A stretch of 18,395 bases of DNA from Oscillospiraceae bacterium (GTDB lineage Bacteria > Bacillota_A > Clostridia > Oscillospirales > Oscillospiraceae): positions 1 to 18,395 of the forward strand of contig JAFOBK010000149.1 of the NCBI GenBank assembly GCA_017381835.1, in the 5' to 3' direction. A program made the position numbers and the translations under genes. Below the pieces are notes generated by a model that made no database searches, was not told where the DNA came from, and was given only the letters and a program-made list of their open reading frames with translations. This document shows, one piece after another, positions 1-6,751 of this stretch; within the stretch, counting starts at the first letter, position 1; the number at the start of each line of letters is the position of its first letter.

Positions 1-564
1 ATCGATGGCAAGCCTCTCCCTCAATCGGGGGAGAAGGTCTACATATTGCTCCACAAACCCAGAGGCTATGTTACTACGCTTTCCGATGAAAAGGGACGGA
101 AGAATGCAGCGCAGCTGGTAGCAGATTGCGGTGTGCGGGTTTATCCAATTGGCAGACTGGACATGGATTCAGAGGGTCTTTTGCTGTTTACCAATGACGG
201 TGATTTTGCAAACCTTCTCATGCATCCCCGTCATGAGATTGATAAGACATATAATGTTACCGTTACCGGGTATTCTTATGAAGGTCTTGAAAAACTGAAG
301 CTTCCGGTAACATTAGATGGATACACCATTCGGCCTCCGATGGTACAAGTGATTCGAAGACCTGCCGCACCCGGCGAAAAGGCGGTACTTAAGGTAACAA
401 TTCACGAAGGTAGAAACCGTCAGGTGAGAAGGATGTGTGCTTTGGCGGGTATGGATGTGACACGACTCATCCGTATCCAGGAAGGTGCGTTAAGCATTGG
501 AGATCTGCCGTCCGGAAAGTGGAGATATTTAACACCTGCTGAGGTGGATGAATTGCGAAAATGA
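1..564 (+). CDS. rluB: 23S rRNA pseudouridine synthase, RluB-type (5' truncated by window edge)
   Basis: This is a family RsuA/RluB pseudouridine synthase, which isomerises a uridine in 23S rRNA (helix 89 region for RluB). The frame is open from base 1 (IDGKPLPQSGEKVYILLHKPRGYV), so the start codon and most of the N-terminal S4 RNA-binding domain lie outside the window. The visible part has the LHKPRGY strand, the catalytic-Asp motif GRLDMDSEGLLLFTNDG (around bases 157-200), and the C-terminal HEGRNRQVRRM motif typical of the family. It stops at TGA 562-564. No terminator is visible before the next gene. Assignment to the family is firm. RluB rather than RluE/RluF/RsuA is inferred from the general pattern in Firmicutes. 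Confidence 0.93.
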   Translation: MDGKPLPQSGEKVYILLHKPRGYVTTLSDEKGRKNAAQLVADCGVRVYPIGRLDMDSEGLLLFTNDGDFANLLMHPRHEIDKTYNVTVTGYSYEGLEKLKLPVTLDGYTIRPPMVQVIRRPAAPGEKAVLKVTIHEGRNRQVRRMCALAGMDVTRLIRIQEGALSIGDLPSGKWRYLTPAEVDELRK

Positions 565-585
565 TGCAATTTCTTGCAATTCATC

Positions 586-614
586 TTGCAAAAATGCAAA
601 ATTTTTGATAGTAT
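586..614 (+). promoter_or_regulatory. candidate promoter of the rpiR-type gene
   Basis: TTGCAA (586-591), a 17-base spacer and TAGTAT (609-614) resemble a vegetative promoter, each box matching 4 of 6 consensus bases. Transcription would start near 621, giving a leader of about 22 nt with the ribosome binding site inside it. The -10 box lies within the inverted repeat listed next. This is an inference from sequence only. Confidence 0.45.
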
Positions 615-622
615 ATCAAAAA
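602..622 (+). promoter_or_regulatory. perfect inverted repeat, candidate RpiR operator
   Basis: TTTTTGATA (602-610) and TATCAAAAA (614-622) are exact reverse complements separated by GTA. The repeat overlaps the putative -10 box and start site and ends 20 bases before the ATG of an RpiR-family regulator. That placement fits an autoregulatory operator, since RpiR proteins bind as dimers or tetramers to palindromic sites. It is not followed by a T-tract, so it does not look like a terminator of the upstream gene. Confidence 0.5.
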
Positions 623-642
623 AGTATTTGCTGGAGGTTGCC

Positions 643-1506
643 ATGAAAGAGGATATTTTGGCGGTTTTGGAGGAGAAAGGTCCGACCTTCTCCAAAGGTC
701 AGCGCAGAATTGCAGGATATATCAACGAATCCTATGATAAGGCTGCATTTATGACTGCCAGCCGTCTGGGCAAGACTGTCGGTGTTTCGGAGTCTACAGT
801 TGTCCGTTTTGCCGTTGAACTGGGTTTTGACGGCTACCCTGAAATGCAGAAAGCAATGCAGGAAATGGTCATGAATCGGCTCACATCTGTGCAGCGTATT
901 GAGGTTGCCAATGACCGGATCGGCAATCAGGATATTTTAACAAAGGTTTTGCAGGCAGATGCGGATAAACTCCGTCAAACCTCTGAAACCATCTCACGGG
1001 ACAGTTTTCAGTGTGCGGTAGATGCAATTCTGAAAGCACGGCGAATCTATTTGTTAGGTGTCCGTTCTGCTGCGCCCCTGGCTAATTTTGCAGGATATTA
1101 TATGAACTATATGTTTGAGGATATCCGTGTGATCACAGTTTCCGGTGCCGGTGAAATGTTTGAGAATTTGGTAGGTATCACACCCGATGATGTGGTAATT
1201 GCTTTCAGCTTCCCAAGATATTCTTCTGCAACGCTGAAGGCAGCCCAGTATTGCCGTGGTGTGGGAGCAACAGTGATCGGTATTACCAACTCCCATTTGT
1301 CGCCCCTGGCAGCCAATAGTGACTTCGTCTTGTTGGCAAAGAGTGATATGGTTTCTTTGGTTGACTCTTTGGTAGCGCCTTTGAGTGTTGTGAATGCGCT
1401 TTTGGTGGCACTTGCATCGGCCCGCGAAAAGGAAGTACAGAATAGCCTGGGTACACTTGAGCGGGTTTGGGAAGAGTATAATATTTACGAGAAACGGGTG
1501 GATTAA
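643..1506 (+). CDS. MurR/RpiR family transcriptional regulator (HTH + SIS domains)
   Basis: A 287-residue regulator with an N-terminal HTH_6/RpiR domain (about residues 1-77, with the helix-turn-helix around 38-62, VGVSESTVVRFAVELGF) and a C-terminal SIS domain (about 123-250, RRIYLLGVRSAAPLA and DDVVIAFSFPRYSSATLKAA). The SIS domain in this family senses a phosphosugar. The ATG at 643 is chosen over an in-frame TTG at 574 because GGAGG (633-637) sits five bases upstream and the protein then begins where family members begin. No sugar-utilisation gene, such as murQ or a PTS component, is adjacent, so the ligand cannot be inferred. It is followed after 3 nt by the flavoprotein gene, so the two are probably co-transcribed. 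Confidence 0.9.
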   Translation: MKEDILAVLEEKGPTFSKGQRRIAGYINESYDKAAFMTASRLGKTVGVSESTVVRFAVELGFDGYPEMQKAMQEMVMNRLTSVQRIEVANDRIGNQDILTKVLQADADKLRQTSETISRDSFQCAVDAILKARRIYLLGVRSAAPLANFAGYYMNYMFEDIRVITVSGAGEMFENLVGITPDDVVIAFSFPRYSSATLKAAQYCRGVGATVIGITNSHLSPLAANSDFVLLAKSDMVSLVDSLVAPLSVVNALLVALASAREKEVQNSLGTLERVWEEYNIYEKRVD

Positions 1507-1509
1507 CCT

Positions 1510-2736
1510 TTGAATTATGATGGTATTATAATCGGTGGAGGCCCTGCGGGAATGCTTGCTTCCATTGTTGCAGCGCAGCAGGGGGATAATGTTCTTTTAT
1601 TTGAGCGCAATGACAGACTCGGAAAGAAGCTTTTGATTACCGGTAAAGGTAGATGTAATGTGACCAATGCATGCTCTGCCCAGGAAGTATTGCAGAATAT
1701 TCCCAGAAACAGCCGCTTTCTCTATAGCGCCATGGAGAACTATCCACCTTCTAGGATTATGGAATTTTTTGAATCTCATGGCTGCAAACTGAAAGTTGAG
1801 CGCGGAAACAGAGTATTTCCTGTAACGGATAAATCATCCTCTGTATTGGAATGCCTGCGAAATGTGATGCACCGGAGCGGTGTCCAAATCAGAAATGATC
1901 GTGTGCAGGAAATCCTTCGGGATGAAAATGGTGTGATAGGTGTAAAGACCGGTAGGGAAGTGGTCAAGGCCAAATGGGTGATCCTGGCAACCGGCGGTGT
2001 TTCTTATCCCACAACCGGATCTACCGGCGATGGTTATGAAATGGCACGGAAATTGGGTCATACGATTATTGAGCCAGAGGGATCATTGGTACCGTTGGAA
2101 TGTGCCGGCAGCGATTGCCAGGATATGCAGGGACTTAGCCTGCGAAATGTAGGAGTCAAGCTGTTGAACGCAAAGAATAAAGTTCTATATAAGGATTTTG
2201 GCGAATTGCTCTTTACGCATTTTGGTATTTCCGGTCCTACTGTTCTCAGTTCCAGTGCCCATCTGAAGGGGGATTATTGCCGGCTGGTGATTGACCTGAA
2301 GCCTGCTTTGGATGAAGGAAAGCTCAATGATCGGATTCTGCGGGATTTAGAGCAGTATAAGAATCGTTCCATGGAGAATGCATTGACAGATCTACTTCCC
2401 CGATCTATGATTCCAGTAGTACTGAGACGTACTGGAATTCCGGCGGATCTGCAGGCAAATTCTCTTACAAAGCAGCAGCGGCGGAGTTTGGTTGACCTGT
2501 TGAAGAACTTTTCTTTGGATATTACCGGAAAGAGGCCTGTTGCGGAAGCAATCATTACCAGCGGTGGTGTGAAAACTTCTGAGATTGACCCCAAGACGAT
2601 GGAATCCAAGAAAGTGCCCGGCCTCTATTTCGCCGGTGAAATTATTGATTGCGATGCCTATACCGGAGGCTTTAATCTTCAGATTGCCTGGGCTACGGCA
2701 TATGTTGCAGCCAGCGCTGATAAACATTTACATTGA
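1510..2736 (+). CDS. NAD(P)/FAD-dependent oxidoreductase, BaiN/HI0933 (YhiN) family
   Basis: A 408-residue flavoprotein of the HI0933-like family. It opens with a Rossmann dinucleotide-binding motif GGGPAG (residues 9-14), followed by the family signature GRCNVTN (47-53), the ATGGVSYPTTGSTGDG segment in the middle, and the C-terminal GLYFAGEIIDCDAYTGGFNLQ segment (about 371-391). The length is normal for the family. Start is TTG at 1510, supported by a GGTGG ribosome binding site about seven bases upstream and by the Rossmann motif falling at the usual distance from the N terminus. BaiN itself acts in bile acid 7-dehydroxylation in some gut Clostridia, but most members are uncharacterised, and no bai genes are nearby, so that specific role is not claimed here. 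Confidence 0.9.
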   Translation: MNYDGIIIGGGPAGMLASIVAAQQGDNVLLFERNDRLGKKLLITGKGRCNVTNACSAQEVLQNIPRNSRFLYSAMENYPPSRIMEFFESHGCKLKVERGNRVFPVTDKSSSVLECLRNVMHRSGVQIRNDRVQEILRDENGVIGVKTGREVVKAKWVILATGGVSYPTTGSTGDGYEMARKLGHTIIEPEGSLVPLECAGSDCQDMQGLSLRNVGVKLLNAKNKVLYKDFGELLFTHFGISGPTVLSSSAHLKGDYCRLVIDLKPALDEGKLNDRILRDLEQYKNRSMENALTDLLPRSMIPVVLRRTGIPADLQANSLTKQQRRSLVDLLKNFSLDITGKRPVAEAIITSGGVKTSEIDPKTMESKKVPGLYFAGEIIDCDAYTGGFNLQIAWATAYVAASADKHLH

Positions 2737-2761
2737 CAAAAATGCCATAATGTAATAAAAT
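2733..2761 (+). promoter_or_regulatory. near-consensus sigma-A promoter of acpP
   Basis: TTGACA (2733-2738), an exact 17-base spacer, and TAAAAT (2756-2761) match the vegetative consensus at 11 of 12 positions. The -35 box begins one base before the upstream stop codon, TGA 2734-2736, and overlaps it. Predicted start is near 2768, with a leader of roughly 39 nt carrying the AGGAGG site. Confidence 0.82.
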
Positions 2762-2806
2762 AAAAAACGGTATTGCGACAAGCAAACTCAATAGGAGGTA
2801 GAGATA

Positions 2807-3028
2807 ATGTACGAGAAGTTAGTTTCTTACGCTGCAAAGCAGCTCGAACTGAACCCCGAGGATATTACTCCTGAAAGCACCTTTGAGAGCCTGGGCATCG
2901 ATTCTCTCGACATCGTTGAGATGATCATGGACCTGGAGTCCGATCTGGGTGTTGAACTGGAAATCGAAGATCAGAAGATCGGCACTTTCCAGGAACTGGC
3001 TGACTTTATCGAGTCTAAGCTGAACTAA
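2807..3028 (+). CDS. acpP: acyl carrier protein
   Basis: A 73-residue acidic protein with the ACP signature GIDSLDIVEM. Ser33 is the 4'-phosphopantetheine attachment site, and helix II (DSLDIVEMIMDLE) follows it. It carries growing acyl chains in type II fatty acid synthesis in the cytosol. The ATG at 2807 follows AGGAGG (2793-2798) at an 8-base spacing and a strong promoter. Codon choice (CTG, GAA/GAG, ATC) looks like that of a highly expressed gene. It is not beside other fab genes here; the next feature is the SRP RNA. A second ACP for a secondary pathway is possible, but the strong promoter and generic sequence favour the housekeeping ACP. Confidence 0.95.
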   Translation: MYEKLVSYAAKQLELNPEDITPESTFESLGIDSLDIVEMIMDLESDLGVELEIEDQKIGTFQELADFIESKLN

Positions 3029-3040
3029 GAATCAAATAGC

Positions 3041-3070
3041 CTTGTTATTGGCAGACCGGCTTATAACAAG
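3041..3070 (+). repeat. inverted repeat at the SRP RNA 5' end (alternative hairpin)
   Basis: CTTGTTAT (3041-3048) and ATAACAAG (3063-3070) are perfect reverse complements around a 14-base loop. The second arm also pairs with an identical CTTGTTAT at 3339-3346 in the SRP RNA end-closing helix. The two structures exclude each other. No T-tract follows, so this does not look like a terminator for acpP. Confidence 0.5.
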
Positions 3071-3355
3071 GTCGCACTAGTCGGGGAGTTAGCGGTGCCC
3101 TATAATCTGCAATCCGCTATAGCAGGGATGAATTCCTACACCCGGGTAAGTTTGGATACCGTCTGCTCTACGTAAGCGGTGTTGAGAAAATGGTCCTGCG
3201 CAACGGGATCCCGTGAACCATGTCAGGTGGGGAACCAAGCAGCATTAAGCGGATCTTCTCGTGTGCCGCGGGATTGCCGTTTTTGAGCTGGCTGCGTGGA
3301 TACCGGGTATTCAGCTTGCACAAATGTAGGTGTGCGATCTTGTTATGAGCCGGTC
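3054..3355 (+). ncRNA. ffs: signal recognition particle RNA, large Bacillus type (Alu + S domains)
   Basis: The sequence follows the B. subtilis scRNA pattern throughout. The Alu domain is GTCGGGGAGTTAGCGGTGCC... with TGCAATCCGCT and AGCAGGG. The S domain has GGTCCTGCGCAAC, GAACCATGTCAGGT, the GGAA tetraloop at 3231-3234, AAGCAGCATTAAG and GTGTGCCGCGGGATTGCC. The ends pair in a long helix: about 24 bases from GACCGGC (3054) with the segment ending GCCGGTC (3355), interrupted only by G-U wobbles. The bounds given include this whole helix. The mature RNA may be shorter after RNase III-type trimming, as in B. subtilis. It binds Ffh and directs membrane-protein targeting. No clear promoter is visible just upstream, so read-through from acpP is possible. 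It fills the 347-base gap between acpP and dnaX. Confidence 0.95.
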
Positions 3356-3375
3356 TATTATTTTGGAGGTTTCTT

Positions 3376-4977
3376 ATGTATCAGGCGCTGTATCGAAAAT
3401 ATCGCCCCCAGACATTTGATGATGTTGTGGGCCAAATGGCAGTGACCCAGACGTTGAAGACACAGATTCAGTCCGGGAAGCTTAGCCATGCCTATTTGTT
3501 CACCGGATCCCGGGGTACAGGTAAGACAACCAGCGCCAAGATTCTTGCCAAGGCTGTTAACTGTGAGAATCCGCAAGGTGGCAACCCCTGCAATTGCTGC
3601 AGAGCCTGTGTTGCTATTGACTCCGGTTCCTGCATGGATGTGCTGGAAATTGACGCTGCATCCAATAACGGCGTAGACAATGTGCGCGACCTTCGTGATG
3701 ATGCCATTTATACCCCTTCTCAGGTGAAAATGCGTGTCTATATTATTGACGAAGTGCATATGCTGTCTATTTCTGCATTTAATGCGCTACTCAAGATTAT
3801 TGAAGAACCTCCCGAGCATCTGCTCTTTATTCTGGCAACTACGGAACTGCATAAAGTTCCCGCAACGATTTTGTCACGCTGTCAGCGTTTCTCCTTCCGC
3901 CGTATCAGCCAGGAGGATATTGCGTCCCGACTGCAGTATGTGGCATATCAGGAAAAGATTGATCTGGATGATTCCGCTGCCCGTGTATTGGCAAGACTTG
4001 CTGACGGCGCTATGCGCGATGGCCTGAGCCTTTTGGATCAGTGTGCTTCTGCTACGGTTGGGGAATTAAATGCGGATCGCGTGTATTCCTGCTTGGGTAT
4101 TGCTGGCATTATGGAATGCGGCAAACTAATGGGATATATCGCAGACCATGACACCGGAAACGCGTTGGCTCTTGTGGATCGTTTCTATGCCGAAGGCAAG
4201 GATATGGGCGCGCTTTTGGATGAACTTGCATGTTTGACCCGTGATTTCATGGTTTTGAAAACGGCCCCCAGAGAAGGCATCAGTATGCTCTCCGGTGTTG
4301 CTCCGGATGAGGAGGTCTTGCATCTGTCCAAGAAGTTTTCTGCCGGTGAACTGGCCAGAATGATGGGTGTCATCCAGCAGACCGCTGCAGGCTTTACAAG
4401 AAGTACCAGCAGAAGAATGGATGCGGAACTTTGTATTGTAAATCTCTGTCAGCCGGAGTTGTCGTTGGATGCTGAAGCTGTGAATTCCAGAATTACCCGG
4501 CTTGAGGAAATGATTAAGAGCGGAAGCTTTACAACCGCACCCATGAGAGCGGATATAGACGATGACGAACGTCCTCCTATGCCGGATGATGCGGATGTAC
4601 CTCCGGAACCGGGCGAACCGATTATTGAAAGAATTCCGGATCAGGCACCCGACGGATTTTGGGTGGATATGGTTTCTGAAATTCGTTCCGAATTGAAACC
4701 CCCGGCATCCGGTTTCTTTGTAACCACACCCAACGCACCGGTAGAAGGTGTATTGCGGGATAATCGACTGGAATTGGTATGCAGCGCCGGTTTTATTGTT
4801 GATGTTTTAAACAAGCCGGAGATTTTGGAAATGATCTCAAGAAAAGCATCGGCAAAACTTGGCAAACCCATTCGCGCAGTGGCTGTTGACAGAACGAAAA
4901 TGAATACAAAGTCCAAGCAGATGGAGCAATTGCTCCGTTTCGGCAAAGAACACTCTGATATTATTAAGATCAAATAA
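3376..4977 (+). CDS. dnaX: DNA polymerase III subunit gamma/tau
   Basis: A 533-residue clamp-loader ATPase. Walker A is GSRGTGKT (residues 44-51). The zinc site is Cys63, Cys72, Cys75 and Cys78. Walker B with DEVH is around 121-128, and the sensor/SRC motif (ATTELHKVPATILSRCQ) is around 154-170. A proline- and acid-rich linker (about 395-425) leads to a C-terminal tau-type domain that in the family contacts the polymerase and helicase. Length is slightly under that of B. subtilis DnaX (about 563). GGAGG (3365-3369) lies six bases before the ATG, just after the SRP RNA. I saw no obvious A-rich slippery site for a gamma-producing frameshift. It is followed by ebfC and recR in the classic order. 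Confidence 0.96.
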   Translation: MYQALYRKYRPQTFDDVVGQMAVTQTLKTQIQSGKLSHAYLFTGSRGTGKTTSAKILAKAVNCENPQGGNPCNCCRACVAIDSGSCMDVLEIDAASNNGVDNVRDLRDDAIYTPSQVKMRVYIIDEVHMLSISAFNALLKIIEEPPEHLLFILATTELHKVPATILSRCQRFSFRRISQEDIASRLQYVAYQEKIDLDDSAARVLARLADGAMRDGLSLLDQCASATVGELNADRVYSCLGIAGIMECGKLMGYIADHDTGNALALVDRFYAEGKDMGALLDELACLTRDFMVLKTAPREGISMLSGVAPDEEVLHLSKKFSAGELARMMGVIQQTAAGFTRSTSRRMDAELCIVNLCQPELSLDAEAVNSRITRLEEMIKSGSFTTAPMRADIDDDERPPMPDDADVPPEPGEPIIERIPDQAPDGFWVDMVSEIRSELKPPASGFFVTTPNAPVEGVLRDNRLELVCSAGFIVDVLNKPEILEMISRKASAKLGKPIRAVAVDRTKMNTKSKQMEQLLRFGKEHSDIIKIK

Positions 4978-4997
4978 CTTTTAAGGAGATACTTGTT

Positions 4998-5342
4998 ATG
5001 GCAAAAGGTGGTTTCCGGGGTATGCCCGGTGGTATGAATCAGGCTGCAATGATGAAGCAGGCTCAGAAGATGCAGCAGGAAATGCTGCGTATGCAGCAGG
5101 AGATGGAGAGCAAGACCTATACTGCAGCTGCCGGCGGCGGTATGGTAAAGGCTACTGTGAATGGCAAGCATGAGGTTGTTGATTTGGTGATCAATCCTGA
5201 GGCTGTCGATCCTGATGATGTTGAAATGCTGCAGGATATGGTCATTGCTGCAGTGAATGAGGCAATGCGTACTGCGGATGCTGAATCTGCCAACAATATG
5301 TCCCGTTTGACCGGCGGCCTGAATCTGGGCGGCCTGTTCTAA
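4998..5342 (+). CDS. ebfC: YbaB/EbfC family nucleoid-associated protein
   Basis: A 114-residue protein with a Gly/Met-rich N-terminus (MAKGGFRGMPGGMNQAAMMK), a Met/Gln-rich helix (about 16-38), and the YbaB core (VKATVNGKHEVVDLVINPEAVDPDDVEMLQDMVIAAVNEA). The family forms dimers that bind DNA, and its gene sits between dnaX and recR in many bacteria, as here. The ribosome binding site AAGGAG (4983-4988) precedes the ATG. It starts 20 nt after dnaX and ends 9 nt before recR, so all three are one transcription unit. The C-terminal GGLNLGGLF tail is glycine-rich. Confidence 0.95.
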   Translation: MAKGGFRGMPGGMNQAAMMKQAQKMQQEMLRMQQEMESKTYTAAAGGGMVKATVNGKHEVVDLVINPEAVDPDDVEMLQDMVIAAVNEAMRTADAESANNMSRLTGGLNLGGLF

Positions 5343-5351
5343 GGAGGAAAT

Positions 5352-5951
5352 ATGCATTATTTCCCTGCGGCATTGCAGGACCTGGCTGACCAGTTTGCAA
5401 GACTTCCCGGTATTGGCGGTAAGACGGCACAAAGACTGGCTTTCCATGTTTTGGGCCTGCCTCTTGCAGACGCTCAGAGTTTTGCCGATGCCATTATGGA
5501 GGCTAAGCGGACGGTTCATACATGTCCGATTTGTCAGAACCTAACGGATCGTGACATTTGCCCGATTTGCGATGATGATATGCGGGATCATTCTCTGATT
5601 TGTGTTGTTGCTGAGCCGAAAGATGTGATTGCTATGGAACGCAGCAGGGAATTTTCCGGTGTTTACCATGTGCTTCACGGTGTCATTTCTCCTCTGAACC
5701 ATGTGACGCAAGATGATATTCGTATCAGAGAACTGCTGCAGCGGGTTGCCCAGGGTGATGTCCGTGAGATCATTATGGCAACAAACCCTGATACAGAGGG
5801 CGAGGCCACTGCTATGTATATCTCCAGACTTCTGCGTCCTATGGAAGTTAAGGTTACAAGACTTGCTTACGGTGTACCCGTTGGCAGTCAGCTGGAATAT
5901 GCGGATGAGGTGACCCTCTCCAGAGCGCTGGAAGGCAGACAAGAAATCTAA
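5352..5951 (+). CDS. recR: recombination mediator protein RecR
   Basis: A 199-residue protein of full family length. It has a helix-hairpin-helix (PGIGGKTAQRLAFHVL, about 19-34), a four-cysteine zinc site (Cys58, Cys61, Cys70, Cys73), and a Toprim domain (about 82-175) with Glu88 and the segment MATNPDTEGEATAMY. The C-terminal LAYGVPVGSQLEYADEVTL motif is diagnostic. RecR works with RecO and RecF to load RecA at gaps. Its AAGGAGG ribosome binding site overlaps the ebfC stop codon, which suggests translational coupling. A bidirectional terminator follows the stop. Confidence 0.97.
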   Translation: MHYFPAALQDLADQFARLPGIGGKTAQRLAFHVLGLPLADAQSFADAIMEAKRTVHTCPICQNLTDRDICPICDDDMRDHSLICVVAEPKDVIAMERSREFSGVYHVLHGVISPLNHVTQDDIRIRELLQRVAQGDVREIIMATNPDTEGEATAMYISRLLRPMEVKVTRLAYGVPVGSQLEYADEVTLSRALEGRQEI

Positions 5952-5957
5952 AAAAGA

Positions 5958-5985
5958 AAACGGCACAACTTAGGTTGTGCCGTTT
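5958..5985. terminator. bidirectional intrinsic terminator between recR and the minus-strand operon
   Basis: AAACGGCACAAC (5958-5969) and GTTGTGCCGTTT (5974-5985) form a perfect 12-bp stem around a TTAG loop. The two operons converge here. The minus strand has a good T-tract (the A-run at 5951-5960 on the plus strand). The plus-strand tract (TTTATTATTTAAATCTTTTC) is interrupted but T-rich. Confidence 0.88.
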
Positions 5986-5990
5986 ATTAT

Positions 5991-6242
5991 TTAAATCTTT
6001 TCTTTTGCTTCCTTCAGCGCGGTAGCCAGCTGATCAGGGCAGGAGGTGGGCTTCATGCCGCAGTGGATGCCCTCTACGCGCTTGATGACCTCATCAACAT
6101 CCATACCTTCTACCAGTCTGCCGATACCCTGCAGGTTGCCGTTGCAGCCGCCCAGGTACTGGACATTGTGTACCTTGCCATCTTCGATTTCAAAGAAAAT
6201 TCTCTGGGAACAAGTTCCCTTAGTCTTGTATTCAAACTGCAT
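5991..6242 (-). CDS. small TSCPD domain-containing protein (TIGR03905-type)
   Basis: An 83-residue protein made up almost entirely of a TSCPD domain: FEYKTKGTCSQRIFFEIEDG, then YLGGCNGNLQGI, then HCGMKPTSCPDQLATAL. Conserved cysteines are Cys11, Cys33, Cys61 and Cys68, the last in the TSCPD signature itself. The domain also occurs at the C terminus of some class II ribonucleotide reductases and may bind metal, but the stand-alone protein has no established function. The ATG at 6242 is chosen because AAAGGAA lies at a suitable distance and the family begins there; an upstream in-frame extension lacks support. It starts 19 nt after ybaK and is probably co-transcribed with it. Confidence 0.85.
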   Translation of the reverse strand: MQFEYKTKGTCSQRIFFEIEDGKVHNVQYLGGCNGNLQGIGRLVEGMDVDEVIKRVEGIHCGMKPTSCPDQLATALKEAKEKI

Positions 6243-6261
6243 AATTCTTTTCCTTTCTATA

Positions 6262-6735
6262 TTACACAATAATATCAACGAGTTTCGCATCTACCAACTG
6301 AACGAGTCCGTCAGGTGGGATGAGCATTTGGTGACCGCGCTCTCCGGCAGAAACAGCAATTTCTTCAAATAGCAGGCATACCTCATCGATGAAGGTTGGG
6401 TATTTCTTCTTCATCCCCACAGGGCTACAGCCTCCACGGATATACCCGGTTGTGGGAAGTAGTTCTTTTACCGGCAGCATTTCAATGCTTTTGTCGCCAG
6501 CGGCTCTGGCTGCTTTCTTTAAATCAAGTTCGCAGCAGACCGGAATACAGAACACCATAATGCCGCGTTTCGGTCCTCTGGCAACCAGTGTTTTAAAAAC
6601 CTGTTCAGGAGGAAAGCCAATGGCTTCTGCGGCATGGTTGCCGTTCAAATCCTTTTCGTCAAATTCATAGAATTCTTCGCGGCAGGGAATACCTGCCTGC
6701 TGCACCAAGCGGACAGCGTTTGTCTTGGAAGCCAT
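6262..6735 (-). CDS. ybaK: Cys-tRNA(Pro) deacylase, YbaK/EbsC family
   Basis: A 157-residue trans-editing protein that hydrolyses mischarged Cys-tRNA(Pro). It matches the family pattern closely: KTNAVRLVQQAGIP at the N terminus, YEFDEKDLNGNHAAEAIG, the VFKTLVARG segment with the conserved catalytic-site lysine, IPVCCELDLKKAARAAGDKS, TGYIRGGCSPVGMKKKYPTFID, and VSAGERGHQ near the C terminus. The start is the ATG at 6735, with AGGTGA upstream and a strong promoter behind it. It is the first gene of a two-gene minus-strand operon with the TSCPD protein. Confidence 0.93.
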   Translation of the reverse strand: MASKTNAVRLVQQAGIPCREEFYEFDEKDLNGNHAAEAIGFPPEQVFKTLVARGPKRGIMVFCIPVCCELDLKKAARAAGDKSIEMLPVKELLPTTGYIRGGCSPVGMKKKYPTFIDEVCLLFEEIAVSAGERGHQMLIPPDGLVQLVDAKLVDIIV

Positions 6736-6751
6736 AAAAATCACCTGGGTT

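Noticed and set aside
574..642. N-terminal extension of the RpiR regulator from a TTG at 574
   Set aside because: It would be translated through the putative promoter and operator. ATG 643 has a GGAGG at good spacing and matches the normal family N terminus.
1510..2736. A bile-acid pathway role for the flavoprotein because of the BaiN family name
   Set aside because: The family is broad and no other bai genes are in the window. The neighbours are a regulator and acpP.
3376..4977. Programmed frameshift in dnaX producing gamma and tau
   Set aside because: I saw no A-AAA-AAG slippery sequence with a following stem in the linker. One tau-length product is the simpler reading.
4641..5519. A 292-codon minus-strand open frame opposite dnaX, ebfC and recR
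   Set aside because: It crosses three well-supported plus-strand genes, has no plausible ribosome binding site, and shows no family motif.
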